From Lelliottia sp. JS-SCA-14 (GTDB taxonomy: Bacteria; Pseudomonadota; Gammaproteobacteria; Enterobacterales; Enterobacteriaceae), in NCBI RefSeq assembly GCF_035593345.1, contig NZ_CP141607.1, positions 1 through 64,000 on the forward strand: 64,000 nt of DNA, given 5' to 3'. The notes under the pieces are model-generated. The model had not been told where the DNA came from, ran no database searches, and saw only the letters and a list, made by a program, of their open reading frames with translations. Each line of letters begins with the position of its first letter. The stretch's first letter is position 1. A program made the position numbers and the translations under genes. This document shows positions 46,939 through 55,291 of the stretch, piece after piece.

Positions 46939-48204
46939 ATGCGAAGGATACGATTATTTGTTTCAAATCTCAATTGGATGTTATCGAACACATCATGGCA
47001 AACGGTAGAGCGGATAATATATCTCTGCTCTGTTACATACACATCCATTTTATGTGTTAAATACATTGGTCCGTACTACTATGGAACAATCAGTTTATAT
47101 TCCAATGTGTTACTATTTTCTTTAGTTATGGCGAAATTTGGTACGGATGCGATTTTCTACAAAGATTTAAAAAACATAAATAAAAAATACTGGGTTGGTA
47201 ACCTTATTCTAATGCGTACGTGCACTGGAGTGGTTATCAATACGGCTGTGCTTTTATTTATCATAGTGTTTGGAGAGGTTGACATTAGATGCTTGTATTA
47301 TATTTTGGCAATATCCATTGCAATGTTAATACAGGGTGCTGATGTTGCTCTTTTGTATAACCGTGCAAATGGTTTATACAGAAATGATGTCATGATTAAT
47401 ATAGTTACACTGCTAATGTCTTCTTTAGGTAAGATTCTTATCGTACATTATCGGTTATCGTTCGCACTTTTATCTTTACCGATTATTTTTGAAGTATTAG
47501 TACCCGCTGTGTATAGACTGTATTCTGGAGATGCTATTAAAGTCCAGTATGTAATAAAAAGGAGAATTATTTTATATTTCATAAGATATGGGGCGATAAA
47601 TCTAATTCCAAACCTGGCTTTGCTAATTAATCAACGGACGGTTTTTTTTATTCTCGCTGCATTGGGGAGTCGGAATATGGTTGCAGTTTATGCGGTCGCG
47701 TTTTTCATATCAAATGCAGTATTTATGCTTCCAAATATACTAACAACTACTGCAGTAGCTAAGCTCAGTAAAGTTACAGATAGTACGATTCGAATCGCAA
47801 AAACAATAAGCGTCATCCGGTTATTGTCTTTAATGTTATTGATCGCCATTTTTATAAGCCATTACTGCGGTGAGTATCTGATACCAATGTTTCTAGGGGA
47901 GGGGTATGAAAAGCTAAATTTGATCGTCACATTGATTTTAATTTCTTTCTATTTCTCATCAATCACAAAGCTATCTGTTAAAGTTATAAAGAGAGAGAGG
48001 TATAAATATCACTACATCATAAGCCACATTCTTACTTTCGTGGTTCATATTACATTCACATATTTACTTGCACTTCGATATGGGATTATCGGCGCAACAT
48101 GTGGTTTTTTGTTTGCTGAATTCTTCTCGGCTACTTTTGCGAGTTATATAATATCAAAAAGAATTTTTCTTATGCACCTGAAGCTATTTTATAACAGGAG
48201 TTGA
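46939..48204 (+). CDS. Wzx-like polysaccharide flippase
   Basis: A 421-residue protein with about 12 hydrophobic spans spread evenly and basic loops between them. The segment YIGPYYYGTISLYSN near residue 40 matches the conserved start of the polysaccharide-biosynthesis (MVF/PST) exporter family. It would move lipid-linked glycans across the inner membrane. No glycosyltransferase genes flank it, only the TupA-like gene, so the substrate is unclear. It is low in GC like the rest of the operon. Confidence 0.82.
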   Translation: MRRIRLFVSNLNWMLSNTSWQTVERIIYLCSVTYTSILCVKYIGPYYYGTISLYSNVLLFSLVMAKFGTDAIFYKDLKNINKKYWVGNLILMRTCTGVVINTAVLLFIIVFGEVDIRCLYYILAISIAMLIQGADVALLYNRANGLYRNDVMINIVTLLMSSLGKILIVHYRLSFALLSLPIIFEVLVPAVYRLYSGDAIKVQYVIKRRIILYFIRYGAINLIPNLALLINQRTVFFILAALGSRNMVAVYAVAFFISNAVFMLPNILTTTAVAKLSKVTDSTIRIAKTISVIRLLSLMLLIAIFISHYCGEYLIPMFLGEGYEKLNLIVTLILISFYFSSITKLSVKVIKRERYKYHYIISHILTFVVHITFTYLLALRYGIIGATCGFLFAEFFSATFASYIISKRIFLMHLKLFYNRS

Positions 48205-48207
48205 AAT

Positions 48208-49134
48208 ATGAAATCTTTTATCAAGCGTTTATATCACAGCATTCCATGGGTTTTCAAAGATAGAATTGAGTATTACAGGAATTTCCGGTCGCTACCAAAT
48301 TTAACAAAACCTATCAAGTTTACCGAGAAAGTATTATACAGAAAGAAAACAACCTGTATTACTAATGACAACTACGCTCTGTATGCAGATAAGCTAAGAG
48401 TAAGGAACTATGTTGAGTCGAAAATTGGAAGTGCGTTTTTAATACCGTTATTGGGCACTTACCATAGCGTTGATGAATTAAAGAAAGATTTGTACTCGCT
48501 TAAGAAATGCATTTTGAAACCTAACAATGCGTCTGGTAGTTTAATTTTTATTGACGAGGGGTTGATACCAGTTCTAGCTGCTGAAGTATTGATCACAGCA
48601 TCAGTGTGGTTAAATAATGACTATTCAAGGCATAAAGGAGAATTCCATTATAAAAAAATTCAACCTGTTTTAATTGCAGAGAAAAACCTCGCTATGCAAA
48701 GTAAGAGAGTCAATGACTATAAAATACACATGTTCAGAGTGAAGGAGGGGCATGTTTTTTATGTACTACAGATGATCGAGTATGGCTGCGTTGACCAGCG
48801 GGAAGGAAAGGGTAATACTTTCTTTTTTGTAAATAACTTGTTCTCTTCATTTGGTGACAAAATAAAAATATTCTCTGCTGATGAAAAAAAAGCGCTTATC
48901 GAAGCGCTAAAAAACAGTGAGATTCTTCTTGGTGAGTTGGAGTACGCCAGATTCGATTGGTACATTACCAGGCAGGGATTGTATTTCGGAGAAATAACGC
49001 TCACGCCATGTGCTGGTTTTTGTAAAGGTTTCCCAGAAGAGCTAGATCTATTAATGGGTTCTGTCTGGTGTTTACCTGACAAACATAGCAATGACGAACC
49101 AGATGGTCTGAAACAAAAGCTATTTGTAAGCTAA
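48208..49134 (+). CDS. TupA-like ATP-grasp protein
   Basis: A 308-residue protein of the TupA-like ATP-grasp family, members of which ligate amino acids or similar groups onto surface polymers such as teichuronopeptide. Typical parts are the N-terminal ADKLRVRNYVESKIG near residue 60, ILKPNNASGS near residue 108 (nucleotide-binding loop), and the C-terminal RFDWYITRQGLYFGEITLTPC with the metal-binding acidic residues. It begins 3 bp after the flippase stop. Together they suggest modification and export of a surface polymer. Confidence 0.83.
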   Translation: MKSFIKRLYHSIPWVFKDRIEYYRNFRSLPNLTKPIKFTEKVLYRKKTTCITNDNYALYADKLRVRNYVESKIGSAFLIPLLGTYHSVDELKKDLYSLKKCILKPNNASGSLIFIDEGLIPVLAAEVLITASVWLNNDYSRHKGEFHYKKIQPVLIAEKNLAMQSKRVNDYKIHMFRVKEGHVFYVLQMIEYGCVDQREGKGNTFFFVNNLFSSFGDKIKIFSADEKKALIEALKNSEILLGELEYARFDWYITRQGLYFGEITLTPCAGFCKGFPEELDLLMGSVWCLPDKHSNDEPDGLKQKLFVS

Positions 49135-49180
49135 TGATCGTGATTTAGTTTTTCATTTACGATTGACCAGATCTGGTGAT

Positions 49181-49205
49181 TTCCAGCCTGTGTAACGGGC
49201 TGGAA
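49181..49205. terminator. Bidirectional hairpin between convergent genes
   Basis: TTCCAGCC and GGCTGGAA form an 8-bp stem between the ATP-grasp gene and the minus-strand marR gene, a plausible terminator in either direction. Confidence 0.6.
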
Positions 49206-49216
49206 TCCTCAATACT

Positions 49217-49789
49217 TCAGGAAACATCGTTTTCTGCTTGCTGATGTTCACGACAAATCAGCATTTTGTCATCGATGCTGAGCGGTTCTTTTGTAAGCAT
49301 GCAAAAAGGCATCCCGTTAACGCAGTGATGAAAATGACAGGAATGGCATAAACCAAAACTCGGTACATTATTGGTTCGCTGAATTTCCTTCAGCAGCTCC
49401 AGTAACAATATCTTCAGCGAATCTGCACGAGTACCCATTCCTGTTTCACCATCGACCAGAAATTGCGGTGGCAGCAACGCGGTGAGCAACGTGCTGGCCG
49501 TTTCCGTCAATTGAAGATGAACACTGCGTTTATCACGGACATCCTGCGTACGAGTAATCAGCCCTTTTGCTTCAAGTATTTTTAGTGACTGCGATACGGT
49601 GCCTTTGGTCAGCCCCAGGTATTCAGTGACACCGAGTGGTGTATTAGAGTAGCGGTTGCAACGAGCAAGATACATCAGTGCGCTAAGTTGCACCGGCTGA
49701 AGGTCAGCCAGTAGTGGATGCTGGCGAAACCACATCCGGGTCAGGCTCGAAAGCCTGTCCAGTAGGTCAAAGAGTGACATGTCATTCAT
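49217..49789 (-). CDS. MarR-family regulator with Cys-rich C-terminus
   Basis: A 190-residue MarR protein with the winged helix TEYLGLTKGTVSQSLKILEA and wing RDKRSVHLQLT. The C-terminus holds many Cys and His residues (GLCHSCHFHHCVNGMPFC), unusual for MarR proteins and suited to metal binding or thiol-based sensing. ATG 49789 with GGAGG upstream is the likely start. It is divergent from the small thiol protein, with paired ATCGATAC-like operators between them. An inactivated paralogue lies at 28691-29136. Confidence 0.9.
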   Translation of the reverse strand: MNDMSLFDLLDRLSSLTRMWFRQHPLLADLQPVQLSALMYLARCNRYSNTPLGVTEYLGLTKGTVSQSLKILEAKGLITRTQDVRDKRSVHLQLTETASTLLTALLPPQFLVDGETGMGTRADSLKILLLELLKEIQRTNNVPSFGLCHSCHFHHCVNGMPFCMLTKEPLSIDDKMLICREHQQAENDVS

Positions 49790-49900
49790 TGTAAAATCCT
49801 CCGCAAATATAGTATCGATTAAATACCATCTTGACAAACGTTAAAATAATCGTAGTATTGAAATGGTATCGGATCGATACTAAATTATGGAGTGTATTTA
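49790..49900. promoter_or_regulatory. Divergent MarR operator region
   Basis: Contains AGTATCGATTAAATACCATC (49810-49829), TTGACA just after it, and GGTATCGGATCGATACTAAA (49865-49884). The ATCGATAC half-sites recur in the broken locus at 28.5 kb. They would let the MarR protein repress both genes. Confidence 0.65.
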
Positions 49901-50131
49901 ATGTTAACAGCTCATTTTTACCATGCAGGTTGTACGGTTTGTGTTTCTGCAGAAGAAACGTTACTTAATCATCTTTCACCAAATGTTAAAGTGGAAGTCG
50001 TACATCTTGGTGAACACCCAAATAGGGTTGCCGAAGCTGAGCTTGCAGGAGTCAAATCTGTTCCTGCACTGGTCATTGACGGTAACGTGCTGCACATCAA
50101 TTTCGGCGCATCTATTGAGGCGCTGAAATAA
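49901..50131 (+). CDS. Small CxxC thiol protein, glutaredoxin-like
   Basis: A 76-residue protein with the N-terminal motif FYHAGCTVCVSAE (active CxxC), then VEVVHLGEHPNRV and VKSVPALVIDGNVLHINF with a cis-Pro-like SVPAL. This is the compact thioredoxin/glutaredoxin fold. ATG 49901 has GGAG eight bases upstream. It is the intact counterpart of the broken gene at 28276-28514. With the MarR regulator it looks like a redox-responsive unit. Confidence 0.85.
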   Translation: MLTAHFYHAGCTVCVSAEETLLNHLSPNVKVEVVHLGEHPNRVAEAELAGVKSVPALVIDGNVLHINFGASIEALK

Positions 50132-50273
50132 TAGATTTACCGCCGGTAAGGGGAAAGAAGAGTGGTGTAGCACATTGCAATGTGTCCATCATGATAGAAA
50201 TTCCCGCAACCGGGAGCAGGGAGGTGGCTCTGGCAATCTCCCTTCATTAGTGATTAAGAGAGGGCACGTAGTT

Positions 50274-50540
50274 ATGGAAGCTCATGTTTTTGATACTCAT
50301 GTACAGACTCAAGATAGTCGTTATCTACATTTTGACGTTTTGATTGCCAGAAAAGATGTTGACCTGGCTATGCTTTATGCCAGAGAGTGGTTGGCACGTA
50401 ATGGAGTGCATAAAGCAGATATCTCACAGGATCTTTGTCATTTTTGCCATAGCGAACTCGCGTCCCAGGAGATGGTCAGTGCAATGTCCGGACAGGGGTA
50501 TTTCATTATTCCAATGCAGGGATGTGAAGAATTCCGGTGA
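50274..50540 (+). CDS. DUF2024 family protein
   Basis: An 88-residue protein beginning MEAHVFDTHVQTQDSRYLHF and containing FDVLIARKDVDLA and the CHFCHSE motif, as in DUF2024 proteins. The paired Cys/His residues could bind metal or act as a thiol switch. It lies 142 bp downstream of the thiol gene and overlaps the next gene (GTGA), so the three may be co-expressed. No function is established for the family. Confidence 0.82.
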   Translation: MEAHVFDTHVQTQDSRYLHFDVLIARKDVDLAMLYAREWLARNGVHKADISQDLCHFCHSELASQEMVSAMSGQGYFIIPMQGCEEFR

Positions 50541-50821
50541 AACTCTATCAACCTGTTAATTGCGATCTCCACGATTACCTTGAGATCGCCTGTTTGTACC
50601 AGTACAAGTTGCTGATTGAATTAACTGATGGTTCATGTTTCGATGGCAAAGCGTTGACTACCCACACAACAATTGAACGAGAGGAATTTCTGGAAATAGA
50701 GGGCAGAGAAACTCATCGGAAAATCCGCCTTGATTTTCTTTCAGCAATTACTCCCCTCTCTACACGAGCCATTTTCGGGAAAATTATATTCGCCAGACCA
50801 GATGACATAGACTTGCTGTAG
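50537..50821 (+). CDS. rof: Rof-like Rho-binding antiterminator
   Basis: A 94-residue Rof/YaeO-like protein: YQPVNCDLHDYLEIACLYQY at the N-terminus is the conserved start, followed by a small beta barrel. Rof binds and inhibits the Rho termination factor. The GTG start overlaps the DUF2024 stop, so the two are translationally coupled. A plasmid-borne Rof linked to redox genes is unusual. Confidence 0.82.
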   Translation: MKLYQPVNCDLHDYLEIACLYQYKLLIELTDGSCFDGKALTTHTTIEREEFLEIEGRETHRKIRLDFLSAITPLSTRAIFGKIIFARPDDIDLL

Positions 50822-51050
50822 TTACCAAGTGTTGATATTTATTTACTTCCGCCCCCTGAGGCAGCTGATATAAACTGATTCTCCAAACAAGAAACAGGTT
50901 GAATATCATTTCAGGGGGAACAGGAGGCTGGCATTATGGTATTGACAAATATCAACATACTTGCATGCAAATTGCATATTACACGTATTAATTTATCAAT
51001 ATTCATGGCTATAACGTGTCCTAATGTTATGGCCATTGACTAATTGAAAC

Positions 51051-51281
51051 TCATATTTTTCGGAAGATTTTTTCACTGCTGATAAGTTTGATACCTGCAG
51101 GGCTGCTTTCTAGGATGCGCTTTTCCTGATCAGACACAAACCTAATTGAGGACCATCCCTCCTCGGCAGAAAGAACACTCTGAAGTTTTCTGATGAGCGT
51201 TTCAGCCTGATTATTCTCGCAGTCCAGGTTGCCGATTAAGTTGTCATGGAAGTAAACACTAAGGCGGTGAGTTGTCAGCAT
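51051..51281 (-). CDS. Small protein coupled to the pyridoxal kinase gene
   Basis: A 76-residue soluble protein (MLTTHRLSVYFHDNLIGNLD) of unknown family. Its ATG overlaps the end of the kinase gene by a few bases, so it is the third gene of the yggS-pdxK operon. A mixed alpha/beta pattern is visible. No motif points to a function. Confidence 0.6.
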   Translation of the reverse strand: MLTTHRLSVYFHDNLIGNLDCENNQAETLIRKLQSVLSAEEGWSSIRFVSDQEKRILESSPAGIKLISSEKIFRKI

Positions 51282-52135
51282 TCGAATTCTCCTGAGTTTA
51301 GCTTCCGAATATAAAGCATACCTGTACCGTCATTGAGTGAGTCCTGCACGCAAAGTCGAGTCAGTTCAGAGGCTGTTTCGACAGCCTTTTCAAGGGGCAA
51401 ACCACTTAACAAACCTGCCGTCAGTTCTGCTGTAAAATGATCACCAGTGCCTTTTGGCGGATTAGGTAGTGCTTCATGTTCAACAATGTGCACCATACTG
51501 GCAGAGACGCTGATGATTTTAAGCATCTGGCTGTGCTCATTATGTGAGGCACTAGTCACAACAACCCACTGTGTTTTATCGTTAAGAAGTGTAAGGGCTG
51601 AGGTGATGATTTCTCGTTCGGTAATTAAGGTTTTACCCACCAGGCATTCAAGTTCAAAGCGGTTAGGCGTCAGGCCAGTTGCGAGCGGTAAAAGATGATT
51701 ACGATACCAGTAAGTGAGATCCGGATCGACATAAAAACCCGTATCGTCGTCTCCCATAACTGGATCCACTACAATAAGTATTCTTGGATTTTCAGCCCTT
51801 ATTTGGCTGAGCCATGCAAAAACTTGTTCTGCTTTCGATGTACTACCTAAGTATCCCGTAATAACTGCACGTAACTGGGTGTCTTGTTTACGTTCCTTTA
51901 TGCCCTGAAGGAAGCCGGAGAACCAAGCATCGGGAATCTCGCCGCCATAACAGCCTTGATTGTCGGGTGTGTTGCTAAGCAGGAAAGTCGGTACTGCAAG
52001 AGTGTGCCACCCATGCTTAACAAGCACGGCCAAAGCGATACTGTTACCCACACTGCCATAAACAACCTGAGACTGAACGGAAATGATGTCGGCAGTACGG
52101 GCTAGCCGCTCTGTCTGGGGATTTCGCGGTGTCAT
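51275..52135 (-). CDS. pdxK: PdxK-type pyridoxal/pyridoxine kinase
   Basis: About 286 residues starting at ATG 52135, which follows AAAGGAGAA. The N-terminal SVQSQVVYGSVGNSIA and LLSNTPDNQGCYGGEIPDAW are characteristic of PdxK. The DPVMGDDDTGFYV segment, TGLTPNRFELECL and the catalytic GTGDHF (general-base Asp) are all present. It phosphorylates pyridoxal, pyridoxine or pyridoxamine with ATP. It begins 4 bp after yggS. It is presumably a second copy beside the chromosomal gene. Confidence 0.93.
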   Translation of the reverse strand: MTPRNPQTERLARTADIISVQSQVVYGSVGNSIALAVLVKHGWHTLAVPTFLLSNTPDNQGCYGGEIPDAWFSGFLQGIKERKQDTQLRAVITGYLGSTSKAEQVFAWLSQIRAENPRILIVVDPVMGDDDTGFYVDPDLTYWYRNHLLPLATGLTPNRFELECLVGKTLITEREIITSALTLLNDKTQWVVVTSASHNEHSQMLKIISVSASMVHIVEHEALPNPPKGTGDHFTAELTAGLLSGLPLEKAVETASELTRLCVQDSLNDGTGMLYIRKLNSGEFEC

Positions 52136-52139
52136 GTGC

Positions 52140-52949
52140 TTATTCTCCTTTCGGCCAAAAATATTCATCAGGAATCGAACGAGCACCAAAGATCGCCTGA
52201 CCTACGCGCACGATGTTGGCACCTTCTTCAATAGCAATCTCGAAGTCACCTGACATGCCCATTGATAGCTGCAGGTTGCCATAAGCATCAGCAAGCTGAT
52301 CGCGCAGTTTGCGTAACCGGATGAAGCATGCTCTGACGCGATCGGCATCAGAGCTGAATTCCGCAAGGGTCATCAGCCCTATTACCTGTAGGTTTTTTAA
52401 TGGATTCAACTTTTCCATGAAGTCAACGACGGCTTCCGGTGCCAGACCAAACTTGCAGGGTTCTGCTGAAGTGTTCACCTGAACAAAAACATTGAGCGTC
52501 CGCCCTTCAATACGTAGTCGCCTGTCCAGTATTTCGGCCGTATTAAATGAATCCAGAGCCTGAAACTCACTGGCAAATCTGGCCACAAATTTGGCTTTAT
52601 TTGACTGAAGATGACCAATCACTGACCATCTCAAATCGCTCAGCTCCGACATTGCTTGTGATTTTCGCCAGGCTTCCTGCACTTTATTTTCACCTAACAG
52701 TCTGCATCCCGCCTTGTACGCCATTCGAATGTGCGTCTCGTCCATTGTTTTACTGACAGGTAGAAGACGAACGTCTGATACCTTACGCCCTGAACGCTGG
52801 CAGGCTGACTCAATCCGTGATTGAACCGCAGCCAGATTGTCGATGAAATCCTGTACGCTTTCCGCACGCGGCCAGCGATTGTGCATTTCGCAAAGGGGCT
52901 GGGTGTCTGAGTTAGAGGATGGTTTGACAAAGTTTTCTGTATTTTTCAT
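52140..52949 (-). CDS. yggS: YggS/PLPBP-family pyridoxal-phosphate binding protein
   Basis: A 269-residue protein of the YggS (PLPBP) family with the PLP-lysine in LLPVSKTM near residue 66, GENKVQEAW, HLQSNKAKF, and the C-terminal SMGMSGDFEIAIEEGANIVR phosphate-binding region. YggS buffers free PLP and affects amino-acid homeostasis. It carries an N-terminal extension of about 25 residues beyond the usual 230-240. First gene of the minus-strand operon, divergent from the ptsJ-like regulator. Confidence 0.93.
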   Translation of the reverse strand: MKNTENFVKPSSNSDTQPLCEMHNRWPRAESVQDFIDNLAAVQSRIESACQRSGRKVSDVRLLPVSKTMDETHIRMAYKAGCRLLGENKVQEAWRKSQAMSELSDLRWSVIGHLQSNKAKFVARFASEFQALDSFNTAEILDRRLRIEGRTLNVFVQVNTSAEPCKFGLAPEAVVDFMEKLNPLKNLQVIGLMTLAEFSSDADRVRACFIRLRKLRDQLADAYGNLQLSMGMSGDFEIAIEEGANIVRVGQAIFGARSIPDEYFWPKGE

Positions 52950-53018
52950 GGCGGATAGACAAGTGCTCCGTACTCACCTAATATTGTCCTAGGCTAAACA
53001 CATATCTGAACCAGGTCA

Positions 53019-54323
53019 ATGAATATAAACGGCAAAACAGCGGGTGATATTTTCGAACAGATTCGAGCAATGATTCAGGCAGGCGACCTTGTTGCCGGCA
53101 TGATGCTTCCCACATTGCGTGAACTGGCGAGTGAATTGGGTATCAATCGTAATACGGTCGCCTTGGCTTATAAGCGACTGACGGACGCAGGTTTTCTCAT
53201 ATCCCGAGGCCGAAATGGGACTATTGTGCGTGATCCCACTATGCTCACGGATATTGAAGGTAGTGCGCCGGACCTTGTTCTTCGCGATCTGGCCAGTGGC
53301 AATCCTGCAGTTTCGATTCTGCCCTCTGTGAGCCTACTTGCCGTGCATATCCAAAGCACGCCGAGTCTGTACGGTGAAACCGTTATTCGTCCTGAACTTG
53401 AGGCTATAGGGCTTGAATGGCTAAAGTCCGATCTCAAATCACCTTTTGATCTAAATCTGACTAACGGTGCAGTTGATGCTATTGAAAGGGTACTTACCAG
53501 TTATTTGATTGCTGGTGATCGTGTTGCTGTTGAAGATCCTTGCTTCCTTAGTAGCATCAGTACCCTGCGCCACAACCGCTATCAGGCATCTCCTGTGGAA
53601 ATAGATGAAGAAGGAATGAAAATTGAGTCGCTTTCACGACAGTTATCTGCTGGTGTGAAGGCGGTGATTATTACGCCACGAGCTCACAATCCAACCGGTT
53701 TTAGCCTTAGTGCTCAGCGTGCTGAAGGCATTCGCACTCTGCTGGCAAGTTATCCCCACGTTTTGGTGATAGTTGACGATCACTTTTCAATGCTCTCAAC
53801 ACATGACTATTACCACATTGTTCCGGAGAATATTCGCAATTGGGTACTCATCCGCTCCATTTCAAAGTCCTTGGGACCTGATTTGCGTATGGCCTTTGTC
53901 GCAAGCGATGCGGATACCTCACTGCGCCTGCGCCTGCGTCTGAATGAAGGGACTAGCTGGGTAAGCCATATTCTGCAAGATATGGTCGTTGGCCATATGC
54001 ATTCATCTGGCTTCCAGAAGTCAATCTTGTCCGCGCGTGAGCGCTATTTTGAAAAGCGAGAATTGCTCACCAATGCCTTAAAACAACATGGTATCAAAGT
54101 TTCAGACCACCATGACGGCCTCAATGTGTGGATTCCTCTTGAACAGAACAGCGCTGCGACTGTTATGCAAATGGCTCTAAGGGGCTGGCTGATTAGAGGT
54201 GGGGAAGGTTTCGTCCTGAACAATGCTAGCTCCGGGGTGCGAATCACCATTTCAGACCTCGATGCAATGGAAATTAAACTAATCGTGAAATCACTGGCCG
54301 GGATTCTGACCCAGCAGAATTAG
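53019..54323 (+). CDS. ptsJ: PtsJ-like MocR regulator (GntR HTH plus aminotransferase fold)
   Basis: A 434-residue MocR protein. Residues 1-70 are a GntR winged helix (LPTLRELASELGINRNTVAL). The rest is an aminotransferase fold with the PLP-binding Lys in IRSISKSLGPDLR and the NPTGF loop. It resembles Salmonella PtsJ, a PLP-responsive repressor of pdxK. Here it is divergent from yggS-pdxK with a 69-bp gap, so it should control that operon and itself in response to PLP. A terminator follows. Confidence 0.9.
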   Translation: MNINGKTAGDIFEQIRAMIQAGDLVAGMMLPTLRELASELGINRNTVALAYKRLTDAGFLISRGRNGTIVRDPTMLTDIEGSAPDLVLRDLASGNPAVSILPSVSLLAVHIQSTPSLYGETVIRPELEAIGLEWLKSDLKSPFDLNLTNGAVDAIERVLTSYLIAGDRVAVEDPCFLSSISTLRHNRYQASPVEIDEEGMKIESLSRQLSAGVKAVIITPRAHNPTGFSLSAQRAEGIRTLLASYPHVLVIVDDHFSMLSTHDYYHIVPENIRNWVLIRSISKSLGPDLRMAFVASDADTSLRLRLRLNEGTSWVSHILQDMVVGHMHSSGFQKSILSARERYFEKRELLTNALKQHGIKVSDHHDGLNVWIPLEQNSAATVMQMALRGWLIRGGEGFVLNNASSGVRITISDLDAMEIKLIVKSLAGILTQQN

Positions 54324-54335
54324 ATTCTCACCACA

Positions 54336-54362
54336 AAAAAGGCCTGAACAGATCGGCCTCTT
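54336..54362 (+). terminator. Terminator of the ptsJ-like gene
   Basis: AAAAAAGGCC, a loop, then GGCCTCTTA: a short hairpin (AGGCC/GGCCT) right after the stop codon. Confidence 0.65.
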
Positions 54363-54380
54363 AATATGGAGTTATTTGTA

Positions 54381-55100
54381 ATGCACGTTCATTTCATCGT
54401 ACATGAAGATTTCGAAGCACCTGGTGCCTACGAAACTTGGGCCAGAAATCATGGACACGATGTGACATTCACTCGCGTTTATGCTGGTGATACATTACCA
54501 AAAGATGTCAAAGTCATTGATTTTCTTATTGTTATGGGTGGACCTCAGAGTCCGGAAACAAAACAGGAAGATTGTACTCACTTCGACTCTAAGAATGAGC
54601 AGTCATTGATTAATTCCGCTGTTAAAACTGGCAAGGTCGTAATCGGAATCTGCCTCGGGTCGCAGCTTATTGGTGAAGCATTGGGTGCACCTTTTGCCAA
54701 CAGCCCTGAAAAAGAAATTGGTAAATTTCCTATCACACTAACTGAAGATGGCCGCAAAGATGAGATGTTCTCTCACTTTCCAAAGACGCTAGAAGTCGGA
54801 CACTGGCATAATGACATGCCTGGCCTGACCCCAGATGCAAAAATCATAGCTTATAGCGAAGGTTGCCCGCGTCAGATAGTTTCATACTCAGATCGCGTCT
54901 TTGGTTTCCAGTGTCACATGGAACTTACACTGGACCTTGTAGAATTACTGATTGCTAATTCAGAGACAGATCTAATTTGCGCCGCAGATTTCCGCTTCGT
55001 TAACACTCCAGAAGAACTTCGTGCGCACGACTACGGCGAAATGAATCAGGTATTATTTGGCTTTCTGGATAAGCTGGAAGCTAGTTACAAGATAGGGTGA
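54381..55100 (+). CDS. Class I glutamine amidotransferase-like protein
   Basis: A 239-residue class I GATase domain. The nucleophile elbow GICLGSQLIGE contains the catalytic Cys, and FQCHMEL near residue 175 supplies the His, with Glu nearby. It is a stand-alone domain like YfeJ, not PdxT. ATG 54381 is preferred because GGAG lies ten bases upstream; 54366 is also in frame. It lies just after the ptsJ-like gene, the gene order I recall for yfeJ next to ptsJ/pdxK in Salmonella. The acceptor substrate is unknown. Confidence 0.85.
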   Translation: MHVHFIVHEDFEAPGAYETWARNHGHDVTFTRVYAGDTLPKDVKVIDFLIVMGGPQSPETKQEDCTHFDSKNEQSLINSAVKTGKVVIGICLGSQLIGEALGAPFANSPEKEIGKFPITLTEDGRKDEMFSHFPKTLEVGHWHNDMPGLTPDAKIIAYSEGCPRQIVSYSDRVFGFQCHMELTLDLVELLIANSETDLICAADFRFVNTPEELRAHDYGEMNQVLFGFLDKLEASYKIG

Positions 55101-55117
55101 TGAGAGCTTTTTTTAAC

Positions 55118-55291
55118 TACTGAAACGCGAACGGATAAAAAAAAGATCTACGGAACGCGTGAAGAGCCCGTAGCGATATTTTTGATTACATCGAAATCTT
55201 TTATAACAGTAAGCGTCGGCATGTTTCGAGCGATCAGATGTCACCGGCTGAATATGAAAACCAGTATTATCAAGGGCTCGGAAGTGTCTAG
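55118..55291 (+). mobile_element. IS3-family transposase C-terminal remnant
   Basis: With one frame correction this reads [26 protein letters not shown] and [13 protein letters not shown] to a TAG at 55289-55291, the standard end of IS3-family OrfB. Only the last 55-60 codons remain. Confidence 0.8.
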
